A stretch of 64,000 nt of DNA from Leisingera caerulea DSM 24564 (GCF_000473325.1 NZ_KI421513.1:2923217-2987216); one strand, 5' to 3'; shown: positions 54,231-63,795, counted from the first letter of the stretch. Made by a program: numbers and translations. The notes: a model not told the origin generated them from the sequence alone.

Positions 54231-55706
54231 ATGAGCAGTCTTACCCCGATCCGTTTTGCCGAATATGACCCCAAGGCGCTGGCAGAGATGACCGGCCGCG
54301 TCGCGGTGATGGTCACGCCGGAGGGCAGCATGGACCAGGCAGCGCGGGCCGCCAACCGGCTGAGCAAAGGCGCCATTGCCCGTCTGATCGAGTCCGAGGG
54401 GTTCAAGAAGGCCAAGACCGGCGACGTGATTTCTGTGAGCTGGCCTGCAGGGATGCAGGCGGAGGCGCTGGACGTGCTGGTGCTGCCGCGTAAGCTGACG
54501 CCGGTCGAGGCGCGCAAGGCAGGCGCCAATCTGGCCAAGCGCGCCGCGGGCAAGCGTCTGACCGTGATGGCCGGAGGCATGAACAAGGCCGCCGACTTGA
54601 CCCAGGGGATTGCGCTGCGGGATTATGCCTTCGACAACCACAAGTCGCCTAAGGACGACAAGCCTGAGGGCGAGGTGGTGATCGCCGCCAAGGAACCGTC
54701 GGAATTGGAAGCCGCCTGCGCGCCGCTGCTGGCGGTGGCCGAGGGCGTTCACATGACCCGCGATTTGATCAACGAGCCGGCCAATGTTCTGACCACCACC
54801 GAATTCGCCCGCCGCATCGAGGAGATGAAGGAGATCGGCCTGGAGGTCGAGATCCTGGAAGAAGCGGACCTGGAAAATCTGGGCATGCGCACGCTGCTGA
54901 GCGTCGGCCAAGGCTCCGACAGCCCCTCCAAGGTGGCGGTGATGCAGTGGAAGGGCGGCGCAGACGATGCCGCGCCGCTGGCGCTGGTCGGCAAGGGCGT
55001 GGTGTTTGACACCGGCGGCATTTCCCTGAAACCCGCGGCCGGCATGGAAGAGATGACCATGGACATGGGCGGCGCGGGTGTTGTGACCGGCACCATGAAG
55101 GCGCTGGCGCTGCGCAAGGCCAAGGCCAATGTGGTCGGTCTCGTCGGGCTGGTGGAGAACATGCCATCGGGCAACGCCATCCGCCCGGGCGATGTGGTGA
55201 AGTCAATGAAGGGCGACACGGTTGAGATCATCAACACTGACGCCGAAGGCCGTTTGGTGCTGTGCGATGTGCTGTGGTACGCGCAGGAGCAGTTCAAGCC
55301 TGCGGGTGTGATTGATCTGGCGACGCTGACCGGTGCGATTATCATTGGTCTTGGGCATGAAAATGCCGGCGTGTTCTCCAACGACGACGACCTGTGCAAT
55401 GCCTTCCTTAAGGCCGCCGGCACGGAAGACGAGGGCGCCTGGCGGATGCCCTTGGGCAAGGCCTATGACGACCAGCTGAAATCGCGCATTGCCGACATGA
55501 AGAACGTCGGCGGCCGGCCCGCGGGCTCGATCACCGCGGCACAATTCCTCCAGCGTTTCATCAAGGAGGGCATGCCCTGGATCCATCTGGACATCGCGGG
55601 CGTGGCCTCGGTGAAGTCTGACACCTCTTATGCGCCCAAAGGCGCCACCGGCTGGGGCGTGATGGCGCTGAACCGTCTGGTCGCGGACAAATTCGAGGCG
55701 GAATAA
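54231..55706 (+). CDS. pepA: leucyl aminopeptidase (M17)
   Basis: A 491-residue hexameric metallopeptidase releasing N-terminal residues; in E. coli the homologue also binds DNA in recombination. The C-terminal catalytic domain carries GKGVVFDTGGISLKP (Asp260 in DTGG) near 256-270 and NTDAEGRLVL near 338-347, with the metal ligands and the catalytic Lys/Arg. The N-terminal domain is more variable. CAGGAG lies upstream of the ATG. It is in an operon with holC, 6 bp downstream, a common arrangement. Confidence 0.96.
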   Translation: MSSLTPIRFAEYDPKALAEMTGRVAVMVTPEGSMDQAARAANRLSKGAIARLIESEGFKKAKTGDVISVSWPAGMQAEALDVLVLPRKLTPVEARKAGANLAKRAAGKRLTVMAGGMNKAADLTQGIALRDYAFDNHKSPKDDKPEGEVVIAAKEPSELEAACAPLLAVAEGVHMTRDLINEPANVLTTTEFARRIEEMKEIGLEVEILEEADLENLGMRTLLSVGQGSDSPSKVAVMQWKGGADDAAPLALVGKGVVFDTGGISLKPAAGMEEMTMDMGGAGVVTGTMKALALRKAKANVVGLVGLVENMPSGNAIRPGDVVKSMKGDTVEIINTDAEGRLVLCDVLWYAQEQFKPAGVIDLATLTGAIIIGLGHENAGVFSNDDDLCNAFLKAAGTEDEGAWRMPLGKAYDDQLKSRIADMKNVGGRPAGSITAAQFLQRFIKEGMPWIHLDIAGVASVKSDTSYAPKGATGWGVMALNRLVADKFEAE

Positions 55707-55712
55707 ACACTG

Positions 55713-56171
55713 ATGGGGGCTGCCTATTTCTATCATCTGACCCGCAGACCGCTGGAAGAGACCTTGCCGGTCCTTCTGGAGAAGGCGCGCGGGGCGGGCT
55801 GGCGCATTGCGGTGCGCGGGCGCGATCCTGAGCGCATGGCCTGGCTGGATGACCGTCTGTGGCAGGGGCCGGAGGAGAGCTTTCCTGCCCACGGCCTAGC
55901 GGGCGGCCCCCATGATGCACTGCAGCCGGTCCTGCTGACGGCAGGGACGGAGGCCGCCAATGCACCCGATTGCGTGATGGCGGTGGATGGCGCCGCCGTC
56001 AGCGCTGAGGAAGTGCAGGCCTTGCAGCGGGTCTGCATCCTGTTCGACGGCACCGACCCGGAGGCCGTCCAGCACGCCCGCACCCAATGGAAGAGCCTGA
56101 CGGACGCCGGCTGCTCCGCCCAGTACTGGTCGGAGGAAAGCGGGCGCTGGGAGAAGAAGGCAGAGAAGTAA
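55713..56171 (+). CDS. holC: DNA polymerase III subunit chi
   Basis: A 152-residue clamp-loader accessory subunit that binds SSB and links it to the DNA polymerase III holoenzyme. The pattern AYFYHLTRRPLEETLPVLLEKA (shown in part), AVRGRDPERMAWLDDRLWQ near residues 34-52 and the LFDGTDPEAVQHARTQWK segment near 112 are family-typical. It starts 6 bp after the pepA stop. The last 30 residues are charged. Confidence 0.93.
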   Translation: MGAAYFYHLTRRPLEETLPVLLEKARGAGWRIAVRGRDPERMAWLDDRLWQGPEESFPAHGLAGGPHDALQPVLLTAGTEAANAPDCVMAVDGAAVSAEEVQALQRVCILFDGTDPEAVQHARTQWKSLTDAGCSAQYWSEESGRWEKKAEK

Positions 56172-56306
56172 CCCGCCCAGCGCGCGCAATCGGCGGGTTT
56201 TTGCCAGTTTTCTTCCGAATTATTTCAATTGTGCAGGAAATGCTCGCGTGAACGCGGGCAGCGCAGTAATCCTCCCGGTCAAAAGATCCAGACACTGGGG
56301 GGACAG

Positions 56307-56861
56307 ATGACTTTGAAGCGTGTGTTTCTGCGGCCGCGGCTGCTGCCTGTTGTTGGGGCGGTACTAATGTTGCTGGCAAATTGCGGTGCCCCCCAGAGCG
56401 GTTCTGTCGGCCGGGCCGAGGTCGACATCCAGCGTCTGGATTTTGCGGTTCAGGAAGTCCAATCCTTGCGGTCCAAAGGCAAGCGCGTGTGGTGCGTGCC
56501 GTTTGCCCGCAATGCCAGCGGCATCGAAATTTACGGCAATGCCAAGACCTGGTGGTCGCAGGCCAAGGGCCAGTTCAGCCGCGGGAAAGAGCCGCAGCCT
56601 GGTGCGGTGATGGCCTTTCAGGCAACCCGCTCCAATCCGCTGGGCCATGTTGCGGTGGTGTCCAAGGTCGAAAACCCCCGGCGGATCGAGGTGAACCACG
56701 CCAATTGGCACCGCAACAAGGTGTCGCTGGGCATGGCAGTTATCGACGTATCGGCGGCCAATGACTGGTCCGCGGTGCGGCTGGAAAGCAACCCGGGCGC
56801 GTTCGGGCGTGTTTACCCCATCGTTGGCTTCATCTCGCCGCCGCAGCCCGGCTCAGGATGA
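56307..56861 (+). CDS. CHAP-domain lipoprotein (putative cell-wall amidase)
   Basis: A 184-residue lipoprotein with a signal ending LLANCGAP, giving lipid-modified Cys26. The mature part is a CHAP/NlpC-like cysteine peptidase domain with catalytic Cys63 in VWCVPFAR and His114 in NPLGHVAVV. The start is ATG 56307 with GGGGGACAG upstream. It probably cleaves peptide cross-links of peptidoglycan on the periplasmic face. It stands alone between holC and a convergent globin gene. Confidence 0.87.
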   Translation: MTLKRVFLRPRLLPVVGAVLMLLANCGAPQSGSVGRAEVDIQRLDFAVQEVQSLRSKGKRVWCVPFARNASGIEIYGNAKTWWSQAKGQFSRGKEPQPGAVMAFQATRSNPLGHVAVVSKVENPRRIEVNHANWHRNKVSLGMAVIDVSAANDWSAVRLESNPGAFGRVYPIVGFISPPQPGSG

Positions 56862-56887
56862 GGCACGAGACGTGAAGCAAGCGGCTG

Positions 56888-57304
56888 TCAGCTGTTCTGA
56901 ATGCCGCCGCGCTGGATCATCCGGCCGGAAATCTCCTCAAAAGCCGTGCGCCACAGCGTTTCGAGCTCCGGGGTGAAATCGTCTTCCAGCGCGTTGCGCA
57001 GGGAGTCGATCAGTGCTTCCTCCATCGGGGCGAAGTGGGAGATGCGGACGCCCAGGCTAGCGTGTCGTTTGCCGAGTTCCTGAAAGTGCGGGTCGACGGC
57101 GGATTCATCGCCAAGCTTGGCAAGAATGACGCCCAGGGTTGTCATGAACTTCATACCCTGGCCTTCCAGATCCTCCCGGAATAGCTGCCGCAGCTCGGGC
57201 GCGTGGCGGAACAGCGCGTCATAGAAGAACGCGGGATCCCTGACGGCCTCGTCTCTCAGCTTGCTGTAACTTTCTCTCAGTTGTTCCAGTTCTGCGTCTG
57301 TCAC
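56888..57304 (-). CDS. bacterial globin
   Basis: A 138-residue single-domain globin. The proximal His is His81 in ELGKRHASLG, and the FFYDALFRHAPELRQLF stretch near 26-42 matches the globin A/B helices. There is no reductase domain, so it is not a flavohaemoglobin. Roles in oxygen storage, nitric oxide or redox sensing are possible. Convergent gene neighbours offer no clue. The distal pocket residue cannot be set reliably from sequence. Confidence 0.82.
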   Translation of the reverse strand: MTDAELEQLRESYSKLRDEAVRDPAFFYDALFRHAPELRQLFREDLEGQGMKFMTTLGVILAKLGDESAVDPHFQELGKRHASLGVRISHFAPMEEALIDSLRNALEDDFTPELETLWRTAFEEISGRMIQRGGIQNS

Positions 57305-57421
57305 GGGGATATCATACTCCTTTCTGGTGTCTCAGTTACTATCCAGCTTAGGAGCAAAGCAGCTGGAATTCCTTGATCCGGCTCAATAACCTGATTGGCG
57401 GCGCTGCGGTGACGGGAGAGG

Positions 57422-58003
57422 CTACCGTGTCAGGACCAGGGCACCGTTGCGGATCTCGATGCTGGACCAGCGCTGCAGGTAGCCCATGCCAAGCAGCGAT
57501 TGTTCCAGCACCCCCTTGTTGACCCAGACACGCACGCCGGTATCGGTAATGCCGCCCAGCGACATTTCATCAATCCAGACTGAGGCAGTGCGCACTTCGC
57601 CATTGGCGGTCTGGGCGCGGCCGAGATAGGCGAGGTTTTCAGTATCAATGCCGGCGCGCCGGGCATCGCTTGCGTTCAGCACGACCTGGCTGGCGCCGGT
57701 ATCGACCAGAAACTCAATGGGGGTGCCGTTGACATCCAGGGTCAGATAGTAATGCCCGTCCGGTGCGCGCGGCACCTCGACCCGGCCCGCATCCACCGCA
57801 ACGTTCTGCTGCGGGCGCACGGTCTGGCGGATGTCCTGCCACAGCCCGTAAGACGCAATCACACCAAGGAAAATAAAGCCCCAGACGGCGAACATCTGCA
57901 GCGTCTTACCCAGGCTCTGGCGGTTTTGAACAAAGACCCAGGACCCCACTGCCACCAGCAGGATCGCCAGATAGATGAACCGCCCGATCTCATAGTCGCC
58001 CAT
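57422..58003 (-). CDS. membrane-anchored retropepsin-like aspartic protease (TIGR02281 type)
   Basis: A 193-residue protein. One or two N-terminal membrane helices (residues 7-25 and 36-52) anchor a periplasmic aspartic protease domain. Its single catalytic Asp is Asp101 in FLVDTGASQVVL, with the flap region following and a LLGMGYLQRW element near residue 170. A homodimer is needed for activity, as in retropepsins. Such proteases occur widely in alphaproteobacteria and their substrates are not established. It is a single-gene unit upstream of marC on the same strand, with about 45 bp between. Confidence 0.86.
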   Translation of the reverse strand: MGDYEIGRFIYLAILLVAVGSWVFVQNRQSLGKTLQMFAVWGFIFLGVIASYGLWQDIRQTVRPQQNVAVDAGRVEVPRAPDGHYYLTLDVNGTPIEFLVDTGASQVVLNASDARRAGIDTENLAYLGRAQTANGEVRTASVWIDEMSLGGITDTGVRVWVNKGVLEQSLLGMGYLQRWSSIEIRNGALVLTR

Positions 58004-58047
58004 TTGCGCACCTCCTGAACAGAATGTAGGCGTGCCAGGGCGGTATG

Positions 58048-58668
58048 CTAGCCGGCAAAGCCAAAGGCGCGCAGCCCGTCCAGCACAAACTGTACCGACA
58101 GCGCCGCCAGCAGCATCCCCAGCAGACGGGTGACCACGGTGATGCCGGTTTTGCCGAGCATCCGCTCGAACAAGCCGGAGAACAGGCACATCACCAAGAG
58201 GATCGCCAGCACCGCGATCACCACCCCCATGACCATGGCAAAGCCGGTGAAGCCGGGCTGCTGGCCGGTCAGCAGGATCACCGTGGCAATGGAGCCCGGC
58301 CCGGCCATCAGAGGGATTGCCAGCGGGAAGACGGACGGGTCGTCGAAATCATCCTCCTCGCTGCGGTCCTCGCGCCGTTTGTTGCGGCGTTCGAACAGCA
58401 TGTCGAGCGCGGTCAGGAACAGCAGCGCGCCGCCCGCAACCCGGAAGGCGGGCATGGAGATGCCGATAAAGCCCAGTACGGCCTCGCCGAGGGCGGCAAA
58501 TACCGCCAGCAGCACCGCCGCCGTGATGGTCGCCCTGAGCGCGATGGAGCGGCGGCGGGCAGACGGCATCCCTTGGGTCAGCGCGATGAAGACCGGCGTC
58601 AACCCGATCGGGTCGACAATGACAAACAGCGTCACAAAAGAGGTGATCAGAAATGCGGTGTCGATCAT
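58048..58668 (-). CDS. marC: MarC-family integral membrane protein
   Basis: A 206-residue membrane protein with about six transmembrane segments. Conserved stretches are FVIVDPIGLTPVFIALT near residue 15 and FPLAIPLMAGPGSIATVILL near residue 112. MarC-type proteins were named from the mar locus but have no confirmed substrate. A charged insertion (RRNKRREDRSEEDDFDD) separates the halves. The start overlaps the end of the ABC-F gene by 4 bases. Confidence 0.87.
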   Translation of the reverse strand: MIDTAFLITSFVTLFVIVDPIGLTPVFIALTQGMPSARRRSIALRATITAAVLLAVFAALGEAVLGFIGISMPAFRVAGGALLFLTALDMLFERRNKRREDRSEEDDFDDPSVFPLAIPLMAGPGSIATVILLTGQQPGFTGFAMVMGVVIAVLAILLVMCLFSGLFERMLGKTGITVVTRLLGMLLAALSVQFVLDGLRAFGFAG

Positions 58669-60521
58669 TGCGCCTCGGCCTGCTCCAGTTTCTCCAGCGC
58701 CTCCATCCACAGGCCTTCGGCCCGCTCCAGCGCCTCAATGCATTCAGCGTGCTTTTTCTGCCAGACCGCCATATCCGCAGCCTTGCCCGGCTCGTACAGG
58801 TCAGGGTCGGCGAGCTTTTCATCAAGCTTTTCGCGCATTTCGCTGAGCTTTTCCACCCGCGCCTCGGACTTGCGCACGTCGGCCCGCAGCGCAATCAGCA
58901 CATCGCGGGAGGCGCGTTTGGGCTTGGCAGGTTTTGCCGCGCTGCTTTTGGCGGCGGGCTTTTCCCGCGCCAAAAGCAGCGCGCGGTAGCTTTCCAGGTC
59001 GCCGTCATAGGGTTTTACCGTGCCGTCCGAAACCAGCCACAGCCGGTCCGCCACCAGGCTCAGCAGGTGCATGTCGTGGCTGACCAGGATAACCGCGCCG
59101 GAATAGGCGGTGAGGGCCTCCACCAGCGCCTCGCGGCTTTCGATGTCCAGGTGGTTGGTCGGCTCGTCAAGGATCAGCATATGCGGCGCGTCGATGGTGG
59201 CGATCAGCAGGCTGAGCCGCGCCTTCTGGCCGCCGGACAGCCGCCCGACCTCGGTTTCCACCTGTGCGGCGCCAAGGCCGAAGCCCGCCAGCCGGGCGCG
59301 CCATTTCGCAGGCGCTTCATCCGGGCGCAGGCGGCGCAGGTGGTCCAGCGGGGTTTCATCGACATAAAGTTCATCCACCTGATGCTGGGCGAAATATCCG
59401 ATGCGCAGCTTGCTGGAACGGGTCATTTTGCCGGCCATCAGCGGCAGCCGGTCGGCCAGCAGTTTCGACAGCGTCGACTTGCCCTGGCCGTTCTTGCCCA
59501 AGAGCGCGATGCGGTCGTCCTGATCGATGCGCAGGTTCAAGCGTTTCAGGATCTCAGTTTCGCCATAGCCGGTGATGCCGCCCTCGATATGGATGATCGG
59601 CGGGGACATTTCCTCCGGCTCGGGGAAAGTGAAGGCGCGCAGCGCTGCCTCCTGCGGGGTGGTGATCGGCTTCATCTTGGCGATCATCTTGAGGCGCGCC
59701 TGCGCCTGCACCGCCTTGGAGGCCTTGGCGCGGAAGCGGTCAACGAAGCTTTGCAGATGGGCGCGGCGGGCCTCCTGCTTTTTCGCCTCGGACTGGGCCG
59801 CCAGAATCCGCGCCGCGCGGGTCTCGGCAAATGTGTCGTACGGGCCCTGGTAAAGGGTGAGCTTCTTGTCCTCCAGATGCAGAATCGCACCCACCGCCCG
59901 GTTCAGCAGGCCGCGGTCATGGCTGACGATCAGCACCGTGTGCGGGTATTTTGCCAGATAGCTTTCCAGCCACAGCGCGCCTTCGAGGTCCAGATAGTTG
60001 GTCGGCTCGTCCAGCAACAGCAGGTCGGGCTGGGCAAACAGCACTGCCGCCAGTGCCACCCGCATCCGCCAGCCGCCGGAGAAATCGGAGCAGGGGCGTT
60101 TCTGGTCGGCGTCGTCAAACCCCAGGCCCTTGAGGATCGAGGCAGCCCGCGCCTCTGCCGACCAGGCATCAATGTCGGACAAACGGGTCTGGATTTCAGC
60201 GATCCGCGCCGGGTCGCTGGCGCTGTCAGCTTCGGCCAGAAGGGCTGCGCGTTCTGTGTCGGCGGCCAGCACCGTATCGGTCAGCGAAACATCGGAGGAC
60301 GGCACCTCCTGCGCGACACCGCCGATGCGGGCCTTGAACGGCAGGGAGATGCTGCCGCCCTCCAGCGCCAGCTCACCCCGGATCAGGCGGAACAGGGTGG
60401 TCTTGCCGGTGCCGTTGCGCCCGACCAGGCCAACCTTGTGGCCGGTGGGAATGGTGGCGGATGCGCTGTCGATGAGCGGGCGGCCCTCGACCGAATAGGT
60501 GATGTCCTGAATGCGTAACAT
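58665..60521 (-). CDS. ABC-F ATPase, YheS-like
   Basis: A 618-residue tandem ATPase without membrane segments. It has Walker A GRNGTGKTT at 34-42 and the signature FSGGWRMRVALA in the first half, which is typical of the YheS subgroup. The second half has GKNGQGKST and LSGGQKARLSLL. The C-terminal 100 residues are a charged coiled coil. It is expected to act on ribosomes. It is followed by marC with a 4-base overlap. The longer frame to 60653 starts in the ndk-upstream region and is not used. Confidence 0.93.
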   Translation of the reverse strand: MLRIQDITYSVEGRPLIDSASATIPTGHKVGLVGRNGTGKTTLFRLIRGELALEGGSISLPFKARIGGVAQEVPSSDVSLTDTVLAADTERAALLAEADSASDPARIAEIQTRLSDIDAWSAEARAASILKGLGFDDADQKRPCSDFSGGWRMRVALAAVLFAQPDLLLLDEPTNYLDLEGALWLESYLAKYPHTVLIVSHDRGLLNRAVGAILHLEDKKLTLYQGPYDTFAETRAARILAAQSEAKKQEARRAHLQSFVDRFRAKASKAVQAQARLKMIAKMKPITTPQEAALRAFTFPEPEEMSPPIIHIEGGITGYGETEILKRLNLRIDQDDRIALLGKNGQGKSTLSKLLADRLPLMAGKMTRSSKLRIGYFAQHQVDELYVDETPLDHLRRLRPDEAPAKWRARLAGFGLGAAQVETEVGRLSGGQKARLSLLIATIDAPHMLILDEPTNHLDIESREALVEALTAYSGAVILVSHDMHLLSLVADRLWLVSDGTVKPYDGDLESYRALLLAREKPAAKSSAAKPAKPKRASRDVLIALRADVRKSEARVEKLSEMREKLDEKLADPDLYEPGKAADMAVWQKKHAECIEALERAEGLWMEALEKLEQAEAQ

Positions 60522-60721
60522 GATCAGCGGTGTGGCGCAGGTGCCGGAGGCTGTCAATCGGCCTGCCGCCTTACTCTTGATGAAAATACCCTCGCAGGAG
60601 GCACGCGCGGTTTCGCACGCCTCGAAAACGGCTTCCCAAGCGCGTTCAGCCATGTTACGCGGCGCGCGGAGTTTCCGGCCCGGGGATACGCCCTGCGGCC
60701 CATCAATCAGGAGAATGCCAA

Positions 60722-61144
60722 ATGGCTCTGGAACGCACTTTCTCGATCATCAAGCCCGATGCAACCCGCCGCAACCTGACCGGCAAAATCAACGCCAAGT
60801 TCGAAGAAGCCGGCCTGCGCATCGTGGCGCAGAAGCGCATCCACATGACCAAGGAACAGGCAGGCAAGTTCTACGAAGTGCACGCTGAGCGTCCGTTCTA
60901 CGACGAACTGTGCGAGTTCATGTCCTCCGCTCCGGTTGTTGTGCAGGTGCTGGAAGGCGAAAACGCCATTGCCAAGAACCGCGAAGTGATGGGCGCCACC
61001 AACCCGGCAGACGCAGCACCCGGCACCATCCGCGCCGAGTTCGCTGAATCGGTTGGCGAAAACTCCGTCCACGGTTCCGACGCTCCGGAAACCGCAGCCG
61101 TTGAGATCGCCTACTTCTTCTCCGGCATCGAGCTGGTCGGCTGA
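60722..61144 (+). CDS. ndk: nucleoside diphosphate kinase
   Basis: A 140-residue enzyme exchanging the gamma phosphate between NTPs and NDPs through a phosphohistidine. The catalytic His is His117 in NSVHGSD, within the family motif. The start [18 protein letters not shown] and the [21 protein letters not shown] ending are typical. AGGAGAATGCC precedes the ATG, a strong ribosome binding site. It ends at a good terminator and is divergent from the ABC-F gene. Confidence 0.98.
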   Translation: MALERTFSIIKPDATRRNLTGKINAKFEEAGLRIVAQKRIHMTKEQAGKFYEVHAERPFYDELCEFMSSAPVVVQVLEGENAIAKNREVMGATNPADAAPGTIRAEFAESVGENSVHGSDAPETAAVEIAYFFSGIELVG

Positions 61145-61172
61145 TCACCCGGTTAGCGGGACAAAAATTGAA

Positions 61173-61205
61173 GGGGCTGCAGCGTTAGGCTTGCAGCCCC
61201 TTTTA
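61173..61205 (+). terminator. rho-independent terminator of ndk
   Basis: Arms GGGGCTGCA and TGCAGCCCC around a 10-base loop, followed by TTTT. It begins 28 bp after the ndk stop. Confidence 0.9.
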
Positions 61206-61220
61206 CATGGGTCGAGTTTT

Positions 61221-61742
61221 TCATGGGTCGAGGAACCGGTTCAGCGGGTGCTGCCGGATAACAGGCTGTTGCTGCTCGGGGCCCGTCCTGCTCCTGGCGT
61301 AGGAAAGCGAGCGGCCGAACTCGCGCGGCGCAGTCAGTTTCGAGAATGCCCGGCGCCCAAGGCGCTTGGGCAGGGGCTCACCCCTTGAGGCGGAGTCCTC
61401 CAAGTCGCGGCGCAGCAGCTCTGTGTTGCGGGTGTTCGACTTCCAGGCAACGTCGAACAGGTCACCCACCAGTGGCACAGAACCGATGACGGCGTCGATG
61501 CCGGTATTCGCCGCCATCCGGGCCAGCGTGCCGGTGGAGGCGCCCAGCTGGTAGCCGGAGTACAGAATGTAGCCCGCCGGCGCCAGTGCCAGGGCATCGC
61601 CGATACCGGGCACCAGACCTGCGATGCTGTCCCAGCCGACCCTCAGGCCGATACCGGGAATGCGGAACGCCCGGTCCATGCGCTGCGCCAGGCGCTCCAG
61701 CGATTGCAGCTTGGCCTCATGGTGTTGCGGCAGATCAGGCAT
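61221..61742 (-). CDS. DUF4112 membrane protein
   Basis: A 173-residue protein of the DUF4112 family. The conserved core RMDRAFRIPGIGLRVGWDSIAGLVPGIGDALAL (shown in part) lies near residues 21-53, followed by two hydrophobic spans (one near 55-75) and VPLVGDLFDVAWKSNTRN near residue 90. The C-terminal 50 residues are basic and polar. The function is unknown. Its start overlaps the YqaE/Pmp3-type gene by 8 bases, so both are on one transcript. Confidence 0.9.
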   Translation of the reverse strand: MPDLPQHHEAKLQSLERLAQRMDRAFRIPGIGLRVGWDSIAGLVPGIGDALALAPAGYILYSGYQLGASTGTLARMAANTGIDAVIGSVPLVGDLFDVAWKSNTRNTELLRRDLEDSASRGEPLPKRLGRRAFSKLTAPREFGRSLSYARSRTGPEQQQPVIRQHPLNRFLDP

Positions 61743-61905
61743 GGCTCGGTGTCCTTGCGATGACCCAGACCGCGTGCACGATGCCAGGGATGTAACCCAG
61801 GAGGGTCAGCAGAATGTTCAGCCAGAAGTGCTTGCCAAGCCCAACCTGGAGAAAAACGCCAAGCGGGGGCAGTAGTACTGCGAATATGATGCGGATCAGG
61901 TCCAT
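61735..61905 (-). CDS. YqaE/Pmp3-family small membrane protein
   Basis: A 56-residue protein of the Pmp3/YqaE family, two transmembrane helices with the pattern ILLPPLGVFLQVGLGKHFWLNILLTLLGYIPGIVHA (quoted only in part: LPPLGVFLQVGLG). Members are stress-induced in many organisms and stabilise membranes or ion balance. AAGGAGT lies 7 bases before the ATG, a near-perfect ribosome binding site. It is upstream of and overlaps the DUF4112 gene by 8 bases. Confidence 0.9.
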   Translation of the reverse strand: MDLIRIIFAVLLPPLGVFLQVGLGKHFWLNILLTLLGYIPGIVHAVWVIARTPSHA

Positions 61906-62046
61906 GCCGGTACTCCTTCTGTTGCACGCATTGCTGTATGGTTAACGGCTGAACCCGGAAAAAGTTGCATAGGAACCGGCGCTGCGGCTGACAGCTGTCA
62001 TTTCACGGCGGGCGCGGACAGGGGGCGGCGCGCGCTGCGGCGCCGT

Positions 62047-62394
62047 TTACAGGGGCTTCAGGTCAGCAGGCACGGCGCGGACGCCGATGGCGTCCAGCTC
62101 CGCCAGCAGTTTCGAGCTGTGCTGTGGCCGGGTTTCAGCCTTGATCGCGTCAAAGCGTTTACGCAGCTCTTCCTTTTCCTTGCCCTTGCAATCATTCCAG
62201 GGGCGGCCCTGCAGTGCCATCACCAGAACGTAATAGCCGATGAAATGCGGCCGGGTGCCTGTTTCCAGCAGCCGGGCATAGGCCGCATCGGCACCTATGG
62301 CGCGCAGGTCTTCAGCCGAGGTGATACCGGCCCGGTGGCAGGCTTCCTCGTAAGCGGGGCCAAGATTGCGGATGGAGGAAATGGCTGTGTTCAT
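62047..62394 (-). CDS. TfoX C-terminal domain protein
   Basis: A 115-residue protein consisting of a TfoX C-terminal (helix-hairpin-helix-like) domain alone. The core is SIRNLGPAYEEACHRAGITSAEDLRAIGADAAYARLLETG (shown in part) near residues 7-46, with GYYVLVMALQGRPWND after it. TfoX proteins of other bacteria govern competence; the isolated C-domain is common in alphaproteobacteria with unknown role. It is convergent with nothing near and divergent from the P450 gene. Confidence 0.87.
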   Translation of the reverse strand: MNTAISSIRNLGPAYEEACHRAGITSAEDLRAIGADAAYARLLETGTRPHFIGYYVLVMALQGRPWNDCKGKEKEELRKRFDAIKAETRPQHSSKLLAELDAIGVRAVPADLKPL

Positions 62395-62565
62395 GGTTTG
62401 TTTCTATCCGCTGAGGGCGCAGTTGTCACGCCGGAAACTGCCATATTCGTTAACCGCGCAGATGCGCCCTGACGCTGGGTCCTTTGCCGCGCTGCCCGAT
62501 TGACAGTCGCAAATCCGCCAGAAAGCCTTGCGGTCAAGGCAAGCGGAACCGGTGGGAGAGCGGCG

Positions 62566-63795
62566 ATGAAGGAAAGCCAGCAAGCAACTGTGAATGTGGA
62601 GGGTTTTGATCTGGCGAACCCGCCGGAGGGGTTTGCGGAGGATCCCTTTCCCTATTACGACGCTCTGCTGCGCGATGCGCCGGTGCTGCCGCAGCCGGAC
62701 GGGTCGCTGCTGGTAAGCCGCCATGCTGATCTGGACCGGATTTACCGCGACACCACGTTGTTTTCTTCGGACAAGAAGAAGGTGTTTGCCCCCAAATACG
62801 GCGCAGGCTCGCCGCTGTTCGAGCACCACACCACCTCGCTGGTGTTCTCCGACCCGCCGCTGCACACGCGGGTGCGCAAGATCATGACCTCAGCCCTGAC
62901 CCCGCGGGCGATTGCCAAGATGGAGCCGGGGCTGATAGAAACGGTGGATCATCTGCTGGAGGCGATGGCGGGCAAAGAGCAAGCGGATCTGATCGGCGAT
63001 TTTGCCGCCTCCATCCCGATCCAGATCATCGGCAACCTGCTGGATGTGCCAATGGCGGAGCGTCGGCCGCTGCGCGACTGGTCGCTGGCCATCCTGGGTG
63101 CGCTGGAGCCTGTATTGAGCGCTGAGCAACTGGCCGCCGGGCACCGGGCGGTGGAGGAGTTCAAGGACTACCTTAGCGGTTTGATTGCCCGACGCCGGGC
63201 CTGCCCCGGCGATATCGAAACAGATGTGCTGACGCGGCTGATCCGCGGCGAGGGGGCCGAGGGCACGCTGAGCGAGATCGAACTGATCCAGAACTGCATT
63301 TTCATCCTGAATGCGGGTCACGAGACCACCACCAACCTGATCGGCAACGGGCTGGCACTGCTGCATGACTTCCCAGAGCAGAAGCAGCGGCTGCTGGAGG
63401 CGCCGGAGCTGATCAAACCCGCGATTGAAGAGATGCTTCGGTTCCGCTCACCCAATCAGCTGGGCAACCGGGAAACCACCGCAGAGGTGGAAATTGGCGG
63501 CCACCGGGTGGCGGCGGGAACCAATCTGCATCTGGTGATCGGCGCTGCCAACCGTGATCCGGAGGTGTTTGAAAAGCCGGCGGTTTTCGATATTTCCCGG
63601 AGCCCCAACCGCCATCTTGCCTTTGCCGGCGGCCCGCATGTTTGCGTCGGGCTGACGCTGGCGCGGCTGGAGGGGAAGATCGCAATTGAACGGTTTCTGC
63701 GCCGCTTCCTGCACTATCAGTTGCTGCCCGGGCGGGTGCCGGGCGGACGGATCCGGTTCAGGGGCTATGCGGCCCTGCCTGCCAGGGTGCGCTGA
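62566..63795 (+). CDS. cytochrome P450
   Basis: A 409-residue soluble bacterial P450 with no membrane anchor. The I-helix has AGHETTT at 250-256 (proton-relay Thr), ExxR in EEMLRFRSP, and the heme-Cys motif FAGGPHVCVG with Cys360. The N-terminus is typical of class I P450s that take electrons from a ferredoxin. The substrate is unknown. GGGAGAGCGGCG precedes the ATG. A convergent LuxR-type gene follows at the window edge. Confidence 0.93.
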   Translation: MKESQQATVNVEGFDLANPPEGFAEDPFPYYDALLRDAPVLPQPDGSLLVSRHADLDRIYRDTTLFSSDKKKVFAPKYGAGSPLFEHHTTSLVFSDPPLHTRVRKIMTSALTPRAIAKMEPGLIETVDHLLEAMAGKEQADLIGDFAASIPIQIIGNLLDVPMAERRPLRDWSLAILGALEPVLSAEQLAAGHRAVEEFKDYLSGLIARRRACPGDIETDVLTRLIRGEGAEGTLSEIELIQNCIFILNAGHETTTNLIGNGLALLHDFPEQKQRLLEAPELIKPAIEEMLRFRSPNQLGNRETTAEVEIGGHRVAAGTNLHLVIGAANRDPEVFEKPAVFDISRSPNRHLAFAGGPHVCVGLTLARLEGKIAIERFLRRFLHYQLLPGRVPGGRIRFRGYAALPARVR

